Source: Turicibacter sp. TJ11
GTDB lineage: Bacteria > Bacillota_I > Bacilli_A > MOL361 > Turicibacteraceae
Length of the DNA: 64,000 bases
Reading direction: 5' to 3'
Assembly: GCF_021497505.1 (NCBI RefSeq)
Contig: NZ_CP069349.1
Location: 1,703,001-1,767,000, forward strand
Below, piece by piece: positions 26,621 through 38,566 of this stretch (position 1 is the first letter of the stretch; every line of letters starts with the position of its first letter). A program made the translations under genes and the position numbers. The notes under the pieces are model-generated. The model saw only the letters and a list, made by a program, of their open reading frames with translations. It did not search any database and was not told where the DNA came from.

Positions 26621-27883
26621 ATGACCGTTTTTAATAAATTTTTGATAAGCAACAAATCCCTGCTCTATTTTATTGAGGGCTGGTTCATAATAAGTTTTAT
26701 TTCTCAAACGATTAGGTAAATACTGTTGTTTCACATAATGATTAGGATAATCATGTGGAAACTTGTATTCAACGCCATGCCCTAATTCTTTAGCTTTTAC
26801 GTAATGAGCGTCTTTTAAGTGATTTGGAATATCTCCAATGTTTCCAGTTTTTAAATCAGACAATGCTTCATCAATTGCTGAAATCGCTGAATTGGATTTT
26901 GGACTATTCGCAAGTAAAATCACGGCTTGAGCTAACGGAATTCGAGCTTCAGGAAACCCAAGCTGCATGGCTGCATCTGTACAACTTTTGACAATTGAAA
27001 TTGCTTGTGGATAAGCTAATCCAACATCTTCAGCTGCAATAACAAGTAATCGTCGACAAATAGAAGTCAAATCACCTGCTTGAATTAAACGAGCTAAGTA
27101 ATGAATCGCCGCATCTGGGTCACTCCCGCGAATCGATTTTTGAAAAGCACTTATGGTATTGTAATGTTGGTCTCCAAATCGATCATAAGAAAATCCAGCT
27201 GTTACTGTACACTCACGTGCTACTTTCAAATCTAAAATAAATCCTTCTGTACGACAGTTTGGATAAAGTGCAATTTCTAATGCATTAAGTGCTCGTCTTA
27301 AATCACCATTTGCGACATTAGCAATGTAATTTAATGCCTCATCCTCATAAGTTAAGGGATATAAATAAAACTCTGATTCAACTAGTTCAACTGCTCGCTT
27401 CAATCCTTCAACGATTTCTTCTTTTGTTAGCGGCTTAAACTCTAAAATCGTTGAGCGACTTAAAATCGCACTAAAAATCGTAAAATAAGGATTTTCAGTC
27501 GTACTTGTAATTAAAGTAATTTGACCCGTTTCGATATATTTCAATAACGTTTGTTGTTGTTTTTTATTAAAATTTTGGATTTCATCTAAGTATAAAAAAA
27601 TTCCATTCATTCCTTCAAGTGTATTGAGGCTTTGAATGATTTGTTTAATATCCTCTGTTTTAGCATCCGTCGCATTTAACTTATAAATCTTTTTGTTTGA
27701 AAGACTCGCAATAATATTAGCAATAGTTGTTTTTCCGGTCCCACTAGGCCCATAAAAAATAAGATTTGGGATATGATTGACTTCAATTAATTTTCTTAAA
27801 ATCTGATTCTCTCCAATTAGATGTTGTTGCCCAACGACCTCGTCTAATGTTTTCGGACGAATTAAATCAGCTAACGGCTTCAC
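26618..27883 (-). CDS. rarA: Replication-associated recombination protein RarA (MgsA)
   Basis: AAA+ ATPase related to clamp-loader subunits that acts at stalled replication forks. The 421 residues contain Walker A GPSGTGKTT (about 45-53), Walker B LDEIQNF, the sensor-1 region TLITSTTENPYF and the arginine-finger region SRSTILEF, then the C-terminal tetramerisation part (RGSDPDAAIHYLARLI, HYVKAKELGHG). The start is a GTG with GAGGTGA upstream. Its stop lies in the shared terminator with yigZ. Confidence 0.95.
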   Translation of the reverse strand: MKPLADLIRPKTLDEVVGQQHLIGENQILRKLIEVNHIPNLIFYGPSGTGKTTIANIIASLSNKKIYKLNATDAKTEDIKQIIQSLNTLEGMNGIFLYLDEIQNFNKKQQQTLLKYIETGQITLITSTTENPYFTIFSAILSRSTILEFKPLTKEEIVEGLKRAVELVESEFYLYPLTYEDEALNYIANVANGDLRRALNALEIALYPNCRTEGFILDLKVARECTVTAGFSYDRFGDQHYNTISAFQKSIRGSDPDAAIHYLARLIQAGDLTSICRRLLVIAAEDVGLAYPQAISIVKSCTDAAMQLGFPEARIPLAQAVILLANSPKSNSAISAIDEALSDLKTGNIGDIPNHLKDAHYVKAKELGHGVEYKFPHDYPNHYVKQQYLPNRLRNKTYYEPALNKIEQGFVAYQKFIKNGH

Positions 27884-28070
27884 TTATCTCACCTCTCTTT
27901 AATTTATTATGATGTAAACATCCTGCTTTTTATCTCTTTTATACAAAAATAAATGAGTATTTTAAATAATGATTCCTTTTAAAGAAAATGAATGTTTATC
28001 AATTGAAGTCAAAAGTTTTCTTTAAAAATCAATCTGATCTTATATATCATTCATAAAATATTATTGATGA

Positions 28071-28107
28071 TAAAAAAGCTTCAGACGAGTGTCTGAAGCT
28101 TTTTTAA
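28071..28107 (-). terminator. mbl terminator
   Basis: AAAAAAGCTTCAGAC/GTCTGAAGCTTTTTT hairpin just after the mbl stop codon. Confidence 0.85.
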
Positions 28108-28112
28108 TCACC

Positions 28113-29108
28113 TTAACGACGGCGAATTTTATCAATATGATCAAGCATGATTCCTGTTCCAACAACAACACAATGTAATGGATTGTCTGCAATAAAGACA
28201 GGAACATGTAGTTCATCTGCTAATAAACGGTCTAATCCGTGTAATAAAGCTCCACCACCAGTTAATACAATTCCTTTATTCATAATATCAGCTGATAATT
28301 CTGGAGGAGTTTGTTCAAGTACATTTTTTGCTGCATGAACGATAATACGTACTGATTCACGTAATGCTTCTTCAACTTCTGTTGATGAAATCGTAATCGT
28401 ACGTGGTAATCCTGATACTAAATCACGTCCACGAACTTGTAATTCTTCTTCGCGTCCTTCTGGATAAACAGTAGCTACACTAATTTTAATTTCTTCTGCT
28501 GTACGATCACCGATTAATAACTTATAGTTTGTTTTAATGTAATCTACAATATCTTGGTCAAATCGATTACCAGCAATTTTAATTGATGCAGACGTTACGA
28601 TATCTCCTAATGATAAAACAGCGATGTCTGCTGTTCCACCACCTACGTCAATTACCATGTTACCCGATGGTTTTGAAATGTCCATTCCAGCCCCTAATGC
28701 TGCAATCTTTGGTTCTTCTTCAATAAAAACTTCACGTGCCCCACATTTTTCTGCGGCTTCACGAATAGCATTTTTTTCAACTAATGTGATGTTAGTTGGG
28801 CAACAAATCATAATACGAGGTTGTGAAAGCATTCCTTTAATATTTAATGAATTAATAAAATGTTTTAACATCATCTCTGTCGCTTCAATGTCAGCAATAA
28901 CTCCATCTTTCATTGGGCGAACAACTTCAATTTTTCCAGGTGTACGTCCAAGCATTTGGCGCGCTTCTTCACCAGCGGCAATCATACGTCCTGTTTGAGC
29001 ATCAATTGATACAACAGATGGTTCTTCAAGAACGATTCCTTTGCCTTTTTCATATATTAATACGTTAGCAGTACCTAAGTCAATTCCGATATCTTTCGAA
29101 AATAGCAT
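28113..29108 (-). CDS. mbl: Rod-shape determining actin-like protein Mbl
   Basis: Bacterial actin of the MreB group that guides lateral wall synthesis. The 331 residues start FSKDIGIDLGTANVLIYEKG and keep the actin phosphate motifs DLGTAN and VIDVGGGTADIAV and the adenosine motif LTGGGALLHGLD. The sequence fits Mbl best, with ICCPTNIT and LEQTPPELSADIMNKG. The order spoIID, spoIIQ, mbl is the Bacillus order, although spoIIID, which usually stands between spoIIQ and mbl, is missing. GGAGGAAGG is the ribosome binding site. Confidence 0.94.
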   Translation of the reverse strand: MLFSKDIGIDLGTANVLIYEKGKGIVLEEPSVVSIDAQTGRMIAAGEEARQMLGRTPGKIEVVRPMKDGVIADIEATEMMLKHFINSLNIKGMLSQPRIMICCPTNITLVEKNAIREAAEKCGAREVFIEEEPKIAALGAGMDISKPSGNMVIDVGGGTADIAVLSLGDIVTSASIKIAGNRFDQDIVDYIKTNYKLLIGDRTAEEIKISVATVYPEGREEELQVRGRDLVSGLPRTITISSTEVEEALRESVRIIVHAAKNVLEQTPPELSADIMNKGIVLTGGGALLHGLDRLLADELHVPVFIADNPLHCVVVGTGIMLDHIDKIRRR

Positions 29109-29233
29109 ACTTTCCTTCCTCCAAACTAATTTTTCAGTATTAGTATGTCTAAATAATTCATCACTATTTTATATTTTATCACAATTATATAGGTACGACT
29201 ATAGATTTTAAAATCTAAAAATTATTTTTCAAC

Positions 29234-29267
29234 AAAAAAAGCACTAATTTTCATTAGTGCTTTTTTA
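29234..29267 (-). terminator. spoIIQ terminator
   Basis: AAAAAGCACTAAT/ATTAGTGCTTTTT hairpin directly after the spoIIQ stop. Confidence 0.85.
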
Positions 29268-29270
29268 TTA

Positions 29271-29978
29271 TTATAAATCACCTAATTTTTTATCCATCAC
29301 TGTCTCTGGATTGACTTTAACTTCATCTTTTATCACTTCAAAGTGCACAACATTACCTGAATCAGGTTCTAATTGTGAAAGTCCTGTTTTACCAATGACA
29401 GCACCTTGTTTAATTTCATCTCCAGCTTTAACAGCTACATCATAAACACCAGTATAAACTGTTTGAACACCATTTTTATGTTCAATTGTCACAACTGTAC
29501 CTTTTAGTACTTCATCTTTTACATTTAAAACTGTTCCAGATAAAGCTGCAACAACGTTTGTAGCTTCATTGTCAGAAGTTTTTAATGTTACACCTTTAGA
29601 TTCATGTGTATACATTGTCTCACCTACTTGGTAAGAAAAAATACTATTCACTTGAACAGATGTATCTGCTGTTTGATCATAGAATGTTTTTGCTACAATA
29701 ACATCTTCACCTTCAAGTGGAGACTGAATTACTTCTTGTAATAAAGCAACTGTTTCAGCATCTGTTGTTTTATTAACCGTTGTTGTTCCATCTTCATTTG
29801 TATAAACAACATCAGATGGATTAGATACTGCTGGATCATTAATTCCAGTTAGTGCTAATTGAACACCTGCGAACGTTGCTGATGCTCCTAATAATACGAC
29901 TAACGCAAAACTAATTGGATCGATTTTTTTGAATAATTTTTTGTTTTTTAAATTTGTCATTCTTTCTTTGAATTTCAT
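29271..29978 (-). CDS. spoIIQ: Stage II sporulation protein Q (degenerate LytM domain)
   Basis: SpoIIQ is the forespore-side half of the channel-like complex linking forespore and mother cell through SpoIIIAH. The 235-residue product has a short cytoplasmic start, one membrane helix (about 24-46) and an extracytoplasmic LytM/M23 fold. One His remains (NVVHFEV), but the first zinc ligand motif HxxxD is not found, so it is probably not an active peptidase, as in Bacillus SpoIIQ. It begins 53 bases after spoIID and is followed by a terminator. No spoIIIA genes are in the window. Confidence 0.9.
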   Translation of the reverse strand: MKFKERMTNLKNKKLFKKIDPISFALVVLLGASATFAGVQLALTGINDPAVSNPSDVVYTNEDGTTTVNKTTDAETVALLQEVIQSPLEGEDVIVAKTFYDQTADTSVQVNSIFSYQVGETMYTHESKGVTLKTSDNEATNVVAALSGTVLNVKDEVLKGTVVTIEHKNGVQTVYTGVYDVAVKAGDEIKQGAVIGKTGLSQLEPDSGNVVHFEVIKDEVKVNPETVMDKKLGDL

Positions 29979-30031
29979 ATAGTCATCACCTCACCGTTAT
30001 GATGAGTACTTTTTTACCATCTTATTCATTT

Positions 30032-31015
30032 TTAGTAATATTTTTCAATTATATTTACATTTTGATAGTAATGACTAATGATTTCATCATAAGTTTTGCC
30101 TTGTTTAGCTAATTCATTGGCTCCATATTGACTCATTCCAACACCATGACCGTATCCATATGTCGTAATTGTCACTTTATTGTCAGAAAAATTAAGAGAA
30201 AAATCAGCTGATCTTAAACTTAAAATTTCTCTAAATTCACGTCCTGAATAGACTTTATCCCCTACTAAAATCTCATCTACGTTATTCCCCTCTGTTTTAT
30301 TTAAAATGATAAAGCTATCTTTTGTTAACTTATTATTATCAAATTTAATACGAAGTTGATCGATTGTAAACTCAGTTTCTACCTCATAATTTGGAGCAGT
30401 TGTGTCCCATTCACTATTCACACTTTTTAAATAAGGATATGCAGTTGACCAGTAATCCTCTGAATTTTCTGTATATCCATTACTGATTGAAAAATAAAAA
30501 GGTTTAATCAGTTCTTCTTCATAGGTAATGACTTGACCAGCTGTTTCCATCACCGCTTGAGACACCTTTTCATAATAGATATCAAACTTATCCTTCCATT
30601 TTTCCTTTAACTGCTCATTATCTAAATAAACTTGGTGTTTGACGGTATCATAAATAGCATCTTGAGAGTTGAGTAGCTGCATCGTATACGTTCTTGCTGC
30701 CACTGCTTGCGCTTTTAAAGCTTCAAGTTCATATAAAGCTGGCATCTCTCCTGAAACAACCCCGATTAAGTAAGTTTCTAACGGAAGATCAATATACTCA
30801 TTTTTTTCTTCTCGAAAAACAGTCACCGTTTGCTCTTTTGCTATTGATCCGCTTGTTTCTGTATTATTTTGCTGATTTTTCTCAATAGAAGATGAACCTA
30901 TTGGTTTTTCAATTAATTCACCCGTTGTCTTAGCTTGATAAATGACTTGAAATGAGAGTGGAATTGAAATTAATGTTACAAGAAAAATAACGACTGCTAC
31001 TACAATTTTTTTCAT
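30032..31015 (-). CDS. spoIID: Stage II sporulation protein D (lytic transglycosylase)
   Basis: SpoIID is a membrane-bound glycan hydrolase that works with SpoIIM and SpoIIP during engulfment. The 327 residues have an N-terminal membrane helix (about 4-24) and the SpoIID domain with the catalytic Glu in VVSGEMPALYELEALKAQAV, the AARTYT motif and the C-terminal YGYGHGVGMSQYGANELAKQ. It is preceded by a near-perfect mother-cell sigma-E promoter (31052-31079), which fits the known control of spoIID. spoIIQ is 53 bases downstream and may be partly co-transcribed. Confidence 0.95.
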   Translation of the reverse strand: MKKIVVAVVIFLVTLISIPLSFQVIYQAKTTGELIEKPIGSSSIEKNQQNNTETSGSIAKEQTVTVFREEKNEYIDLPLETYLIGVVSGEMPALYELEALKAQAVAARTYTMQLLNSQDAIYDTVKHQVYLDNEQLKEKWKDKFDIYYEKVSQAVMETAGQVITYEEELIKPFYFSISNGYTENSEDYWSTAYPYLKSVNSEWDTTAPNYEVETEFTIDQLRIKFDNNKLTKDSFIILNKTEGNNVDEILVGDKVYSGREFREILSLRSADFSLNFSDNKVTITTYGYGHGVGMSQYGANELAKQGKTYDEIISHYYQNVNIIEKYY

Positions 31016-31051
31016 ATAATCACCTATCTCTTTTGAAATACATACTATTTC

Positions 31052-31079
31052 AATGTATGTTCGAGATTAGGTAATATGC
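31052..31079 (-). promoter_or_regulatory. Sigma-E type promoter of spoIID
   Basis: On the minus strand GCATATT (31079-31073), 13 bases, CATACATT (31059-31052). This matches the sigma-E consensus (-35 KMATATT, -10 CATACAnT, spacing 13-15). It lies about 37 bases upstream of the spoIID ATG. Confidence 0.75.
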
Positions 31080-31085
31080 TTATTC

Positions 31086-31304
31086 TTAAAAAATTTCTTT
31101 AATTAAAGTAAAGATATCCACAAAATAATCTAAAAATAACTTACTAATACTGACTGTTAATATAAAATACAACAGAATCATTTCACTTTTTCCTGTTCCT
31201 CTTTTAAAAAGTTGTTCTAACCTCAAAGACATTAAAACTTTAAAAACAATCGGTAACATTAAAATATAGAAGATAATCATAAAATAAACTTTAATATTCA
31301 TCAT
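31086..31304 (-). CDS. DUF1146 (YwzB-like) small membrane protein
   Basis: A 72-residue protein with two hydrophobic helices (about 4-26 and 43-68) separated by the positively charged loop SLRLEQLFKRGTGK. Size, topology and position between the atp operon and spoIID match YwzB of Bacillus (DUF1146), whose function is unknown. GGAGGGAAAG precedes the double ATG. In Bacillus ywmB and murAA follow; here spoIID follows directly. Confidence 0.8.
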   Translation of the reverse strand: MMNIKVYFMIIFYILMLPIVFKVLMSLRLEQLFKRGTGKSEMILLYFILTVSISKLFLDYFVDIFTLIKEIF

Positions 31305-31377
31305 CTTTCCCTCCTAAACAATAGAGCTTTATTCTTAAGTTTTATTTTACAGGTATGATTCGTTTATTTAAAGAAAT

Positions 31378-31383
31378 TTAGAA
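31378..31383. repeat. Left 6-bp target site duplication of the IS1380 element
   Basis: TTAGAA, identical to 33058-33063. Confidence 0.8.
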
Positions 31384-31409
31384 CCTGAATTATTCATGAT
31401 CATTCAAAC

Positions 31410-31455
31410 AAAGCTGTGGGTAGACTAAATTTTAGCCTAAACCACAGCTTTTTAT
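31410..31455. terminator. Hairpin terminator at the left end of IS1380
   Basis: AAGCTGTGG/CCACAGCTT stem with a second palindrome inside the loop. A T5 run follows on the plus strand and a weaker T-rich run on the minus strand, so it can end transposase transcripts and shield the element. Confidence 0.65.
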
Positions 31456-31574
31456 CGTTTTGATCTTAAATTTGGGTAAATTAATACTCCAGCTCCCTAA
31501 AAAAGGGTAGACTCCCCCCTTGGTGATGTGTTTCTCTAAAAAATATTTCGTTTTCAAAGAACGAATCCACTCAC

Positions 31575-32882
31575 TTACTCTAACTGAATCAACTGGATCG
31601 TTTTTAAACAGTGATGAAAAATTTCTTTGTAGGGATAGTGACTACAGAGTTTGAACACGATTCTTCGTGATTGTTTCACTCGTTTTGCAGCGATTTTAAT
31701 GAGTTTAGTGCGTAAGGTTTCAATCTGCATCTTAGAAAACTCATGAGGTAACGTTAATCGTCTGAATCCGTTGATGAGATTGTAGGCTAACACCACGAGT
31801 TGAATTCGGTTGACATTAGTCATCCAGTATTTATGACTCACTTTATCCATTCTAAATCCATTTTTACACTCTTTGATATAGTTTTCCATCGTCCCACGTT
31901 TAGCGTATAGGCTAACAACCATCTCTGGTCTTGTTTCCATGTTCGTCACTAAAAATAAATAATCGGGAATGAGTTCACCTGCTTTTCGTCTCACTTGAAC
32001 AATGACACGTCTTGGGTGATTCCAACTCTTTGCCTGATAGTCAAACTCCCCATAGAATTGTTGAGAATATTGAAGCGAACACTCTTCGAAAAAAACATCC
32101 GTTACTTCTTTAGCTAAACGATAGAGAGTGGCATTTGCCTTTAAACGGATCACATAGTTTGTGTTTAACGTTTCGCATAACTTATAAAGTTCTTTATGAG
32201 CAAATCCACTATCTCCGCGAACGAGTCGATAGCTCGATGGAAACTCCTTTTGATAGCGTGATAATAAGGGACCAATAAAAGAAACGATATTCCTTGAAGT
32301 ATAGACATTCCCCGCACGAAGCTCAACTTTTAAACAGTCTCCAGTCATTCCATCAAAAACCATGAGGGGATGAAACCCTTGGGCTTGATAATGAGCATTA
32401 AAGGCATTCCCATATTGATGACCATAGGTCTGAAAATGAGTGGAATCCACATCAAAAATAAAATGATTAGGAGCTTCGACTTGATAAAATTGCGAAAGGA
32501 GTTTTTGATTGATGAGTTCAAATTGCTTACTTGTTTCCTGCGTCAATCGATGAGTAAAACGAGATAAAGTTGGTTGAGAAGCTAACGAGGGCTTATCAAG
32601 CAAAGTTGTCAATAAAGGTTCAACTCGCAATTCATCCGCATCATCAGCGCAGTGGTAACCGGCAATCGTTTGAAAGATTTGTTGAAGACAAAGCTCATGA
32701 TTCGTATGAGTTCGAATCGCTTGATCAGTTTCTAAATGAAAATGTTGTTTCAATAGTTCTGGAAACTTCACGTGATGCATAAATTCTTGGATTAATAAAA
32801 GTCCTGCATCCGACGTTAAATCTCCACCTTTAAAATTAAATTTAATCTTTTTATTGAAATGAAGTTGGTCTTGATGTATCAT
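31575..32882 (-). CDS. IS1380-family DDE transposase
   Basis: A 435-residue DDE transposase. It starts near MIHQDQLHFNKKIKFNFKGG, with GGDLTSDAGLLLIQEF typical of IS1380 proteins. The catalytic Asp residues are in FIFDVDSTHF and LVRGDSGFAHKE and the Glu in GTMENYIKECKNGF. It is intact end to end and lies within defined inverted ends and a target duplication, so the element may still be mobile. Confidence 0.94.
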   Translation of the reverse strand: MIHQDQLHFNKKIKFNFKGGDLTSDAGLLLIQEFMHHVKFPELLKQHFHLETDQAIRTHTNHELCLQQIFQTIAGYHCADDADELRVEPLLTTLLDKPSLASQPTLSRFTHRLTQETSKQFELINQKLLSQFYQVEAPNHFIFDVDSTHFQTYGHQYGNAFNAHYQAQGFHPLMVFDGMTGDCLKVELRAGNVYTSRNIVSFIGPLLSRYQKEFPSSYRLVRGDSGFAHKELYKLCETLNTNYVIRLKANATLYRLAKEVTDVFFEECSLQYSQQFYGEFDYQAKSWNHPRRVIVQVRRKAGELIPDYLFLVTNMETRPEMVVSLYAKRGTMENYIKECKNGFRMDKVSHKYWMTNVNRIQLVVLAYNLINGFRRLTLPHEFSKMQIETLRTKLIKIAAKRVKQSRRIVFKLCSHYPYKEIFHHCLKTIQLIQLE

Positions 32883-32997
32883 AAAAAAGTAATCTCTCCT
32901 TAAATATGTTTTGGTTTAGCAATTAAAACGATATCAAATGAGAGATTATTTTCATAGCAAAATGCTTCACTTAAAAGGTGAAATAAAAAATAGATAA

Positions 32998-33033
32998 AAA
33001 GCGTTGATTCCACTAAGGACTCAACGCTTTTTA
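32998..33033. terminator. Guard terminator at the right end of IS1380
   Basis: AAAAAGCGTTGA...TCAACGCTTTTT hairpin upstream of the transposase gene and inside the element. It would stop transcripts arriving from the atp operon. Confidence 0.7.
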
Positions 33034-33057
33034 CATTTTTATGGTGAATAATTTAGG

Positions 33058-33063
33058 TTAGAA
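33058..33063. repeat. Right 6-bp target site duplication of the IS1380 element
   Basis: TTAGAA, identical to 31378-31383. Confidence 0.8.
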
Positions 33064-33193
33064 TTTATTCTAGTATAAAATCTATTTTAACTAATTATAA
33101 CTATCTGTTTTAACACCATATCTTCACCTCATATGAAGGATTATGATGATTCAAAACTATTCTTCTTATTAGATTAAACGAGTCTTTTGTAAA

Positions 33194-33223
33194 TAAAAAA
33201 AGAAGGCAAGTGCCTTCTTTTTT
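33194..33223 (-). terminator. atp operon terminator
   Basis: AAAAAAGAAGGCA/TGCCTTCTTTTTT hairpin right after atpC. Confidence 0.85.
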
Positions 33224-33632
33224 ATCCAGAGATTCTTTTTTCACCAACTCGTATTTGGTTGAGAAGTTTTGTAATTTCCATTTCAGATCGAATTAAATCT
33301 TCTCGTGTTTTAGCATTTTGTTTTTGACGTTCATTACGTTCAAGTTCCATTTTAGTACGTGCAACATCAATGTCTTCAGCCATCATCGCATCATTTGATA
33401 AGACATTAATGTGGTTATTAGATACCTCAAAAATCCCGCTATCAATGGCAATATATGAACTTTCTCCATTCATATCAATACGTAACTCTCCAACACCTAA
33501 AGGTGTCATCATTGGAATATGATTGTGTAAAACAGCAAAATCTCCATCAATTCCACGAGCAAAGACGCGTTCTGCTTCTCCATCGAATACAAGTTTATCT
33601 GGTGTTACTACGCGAATCGTCATTACTGACAC
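33222..33632 (-). CDS. atpC: F1 ATP synthase epsilon subunit
   Basis: Central-stalk subunit that couples and inhibits the F1 motor. The 136 residues have the N-terminal beta sandwich (TIRVVTPDKLVFDGEAERV) and the C-terminal two-helix hairpin (EDIDVARTKMELERNERQKQ). The likely start is the GTG at 33632, four bases after GAGGTGG; an ATG three codons later is possible. It is the last gene of the atp operon, 14 bases after atpD. Confidence 0.95.
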   Translation of the reverse strand: MSVMTIRVVTPDKLVFDGEAERVFARGIDGDFAVLHNHIPMMTPLGVGELRIDMNGESSYIAIDSGIFEVSNNHINVLSNDAMMAEDIDVARTKMELERNERQKQNAKTREDLIRSEMEITKLLNQIRVGEKRISG

Positions 33633-33646
33633 AGTACCACCTCACA

Positions 33647-35050
<1,404 letters not shown>

Positions 35051-35066
35051 TTATGATGACCTCCTT

Positions 35067-35924
35067 TTATTCTAAAGCTGCAGCCCCACCAACAATCTCT
35101 GTGATTTCTTGAGTGATTGATGCTTGCCTTGCTCGGTTATAAACTAATTGTAAATCTTTAATAATCTCTTGTGCATTATCTGTTGCATTTTGCATCGCAT
35201 TCATACGTGATGCATGCTCTGAAAGTTTAGCTGTGATTGCTAATCCATAAATAGTACCTTCTAAATACTTTGGTAAAATAGCATTAATCACATCTTCTTC
35301 TTTAGGTTCGAAAGAATACTGAGCTTTTGATTTTTCAGCTTTTTTCGGCTCTAAAGGTAAGATTTGTTTTGTCGTTGGTTCTTGAGAAATTTTAGAGACG
35401 TAATTGTTGTAAATAACGACTACTTCACTTAAATTCCCAGCCATGTAATCATTGATCACATGATCAACAACTGGTTTAATATCTTGATACACAATGTCAT
35501 CCGGTACGAACACAAAATCATTTTCAACTGTTAAATTAGCACGTTTAGCGTAATCGAATCCTTTACTACCAACCATATAAACTTTATATTCGTCTTTAGC
35601 TAAAGCATCGATTTCACTTTGCATTAATTTCAAAACATTTCCGTTATATCCACCAGCTAATCCACGATCTGAGGTAATAACTAAATAACCTACACATTTT
35701 TTCTCACGTTTAGCTTTGAAAAATGGATGATGGCGCATACTAGATGAACTAGAAATATTACGCACCATCTCTTCAAGTGTTTGCATATAATGGTGATAGT
35801 TTTTTGTTTTAGCTTCAGATTTTGTTAATTTAGCAGCTGAAACCATTTGCATGGCCTTTGTAATTTGACTTGTACTTTGAGTCGAAGTAATCTTATCTTT
35901 TATATCACGCATTGATTGAGCCAT
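35067..35924 (-). CDS. atpG: F1 ATP synthase gamma subunit
   Basis: Rotating central shaft of F1. The 285 residues show the paired terminal helices: N-terminal MRDIKDKITSTQSTSQITKA and C-terminal SRMNAMQNATDNAQEII, ending in a helix with ITQEITEIVGGA. Length is normal for the family. It stands between atpA and atpD as in other bacteria. Confidence 0.97.
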   Translation of the reverse strand: MAQSMRDIKDKITSTQSTSQITKAMQMVSAAKLTKSEAKTKNYHHYMQTLEEMVRNISSSSSMRHHPFFKAKREKKCVGYLVITSDRGLAGGYNGNVLKLMQSEIDALAKDEYKVYMVGSKGFDYAKRANLTVENDFVFVPDDIVYQDIKPVVDHVINDYMAGNLSEVVVIYNNYVSKISQEPTTKQILPLEPKKAEKSKAQYSFEPKEEDVINAILPKYLEGTIYGLAITAKLSEHASRMNAMQNATDNAQEIIKDLQLVYNRARQASITQEITEIVGGAAALE

Positions 35925-35945
35925 ACTTGTCCACCGCCTTTCTTA

Positions 35946-37451
<1,506 letters not shown>

Positions 37452-37462
37452 TCACCTCTATT

Positions 37463-38005
37463 CTATTTTAACTCAACATTTAATAAGTTGTTCTTTAAGT
37501 TCTTTAGTTGTAATTTAATTGAATTATCATAAACTACGTCACCTAAATTAACTTTATATCCCCCAAGTAATGATGGATCGATTTCTACATTTAACTTAAC
37601 TTTTTGATTTAGTTTTTTTGTAAACGTATATGTTAATTCAGTTAATTGACCTTCGTTTAAAAGAACAGCGCTATAAACAGTTCCTTCTAAAATACCAAAG
37701 TGTTTATTCACTAATTCATTATAAGCCATTACAATTTCAGTTAATAAGTTAATACGATCTTTATCGATTAAAAGCATTAAAAAATCAACTAAAACTTTTG
37801 ATGTACTTGCTTCAAAAACTGACTTAACTAATTCTTTTTTATCAGCTTTATCTAATTTAGGAAGTGTTAAAACCTCCATAAGTTTTGGCTGCTCCTTCAT
37901 AACAGAGCGAATCGCATTTAAGTCATCTTTAATGTTTTCTAAAAGATTTTCTTCAAGTGCTACATCAAATAACGCTTGAGCATAAGTGGAAGAGATTTTA
38001 CTCAT
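37463..38005 (-). CDS. atpH: ATP synthase delta subunit
   Basis: Links the peripheral stalk to the top of F1. About 180 residues starting MSKISSTYAQALFDVALEEN, with the C-terminal LLGGYKVNLGDVVYDNSIK signature. The ATG at 38005 overlaps the atpF stop by eight bases (ATGAGTAA) with AGGTGG upstream; a GTG three codons earlier is less likely. Confidence 0.96.
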   Translation of the reverse strand: MSKISSTYAQALFDVALEENLLENIKDDLNAIRSVMKEQPKLMEVLTLPKLDKADKKELVKSVFEASTSKVLVDFLMLLIDKDRINLLTEIVMAYNELVNKHFGILEGTVYSAVLLNEGQLTELTYTFTKKLNQKVKLNVEIDPSLLGGYKVNLGDVVYDNSIKLQLKNLKNNLLNVELK

Positions 38006-38498
38006 GACTTCCACCTACTTTAGCGACAAATTGATCAAATAATTCATTATGAACATTAGCATCAATTTCTTTTTCAATCATTTTCTCAGCTGAAGAGACA
38101 GCTAATTCAACGATATCTTGACGAATTTGAGCATATACGGCTTTACGTTCTTGCTCAATATCTGCTGATGCTTTTGATAGTCTTTGTTGAGCTTCTTTAC
38201 GAGCATTAGACACGATTTCATCATGCATACGTTGCGCTTGTTTTTTAGAATTTTCAACAATCTCACGTGCTTCGTCGCGTGCAACTTGCACTTGTGCTTC
38301 AGCAGACTGTTTTAAAGCCATTGCATCAGCTTTTAACATTTCTGCATGGTTAATCTCTTTAGAAACTAATTCTTGACGTTGACGTAAGAATTCTTTCATA
38401 GGAGCCCATGCAAAACGTTTAATCACTAAGAATAAGACTAAAGTCGATAAAATTTGTAAAGTAAAATTGACTAAGTCTGGCATGATATAGATTTGCAA
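37998..38498 (-). CDS. atpF: ATP synthase b subunit
   Basis: Peripheral-stalk subunit with one membrane anchor. The 166 residues have a hydrophobic segment (about 9-28) followed by a long charged helix with right-handed heptad-like pattern (40-150). The start is probably the TTG at 38498, eight bases after AAAGGGGG; an ATG five codons later is farther from any site. The unusually G-rich ribosome site matches in complement the C-rich loop of the candidate RNA at 45622-45943. Confidence 0.93.
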   Translation of the reverse strand: MQIYIMPDLVNFTLQILSTLVLFLVIKRFAWAPMKEFLRQRQELVSKEINHAEMLKADAMALKQSAEAQVQVARDEAREIVENSKKQAQRMHDEIVSNARKEAQQRLSKASADIEQERKAVYAQIRQDIVELAVSSAEKMIEKEIDANVHNELFDQFVAKVGGSHE

Positions 38499-38566
38499 GT
38501 AGGTTGCCCCCTTTCTGATCTGTCTTTAATATAACTGCATACAATAACCGCTGATAGTATTACGAA

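Larger units (their letters stand above)
31384..33057 (-). mobile_element. Complete IS1380-family insertion sequence
   Basis: A 1,674-bp element with imperfect inverted ends CCTGAATTATTCATGA (31384-31399) and CCTAAATTATTCACCA (complement of 33042-33057), 13 of 16 matching, starting with CC as is typical of IS1380. TTAGAA is repeated on both sides. It contains one intact transposase gene and carries an intrinsic hairpin near each end, which would block transcription entering or leaving. It separates atpC from the DUF1146 gene, neighbours in Bacillus. Confidence 0.9.

Noticed and set aside
37998-38498. Frameshift or mis-start in atpF because of the TTG start
   Set aside because: The protein is full length with a normal membrane anchor and the AAAGGGGG site is well spaced from the TTG.
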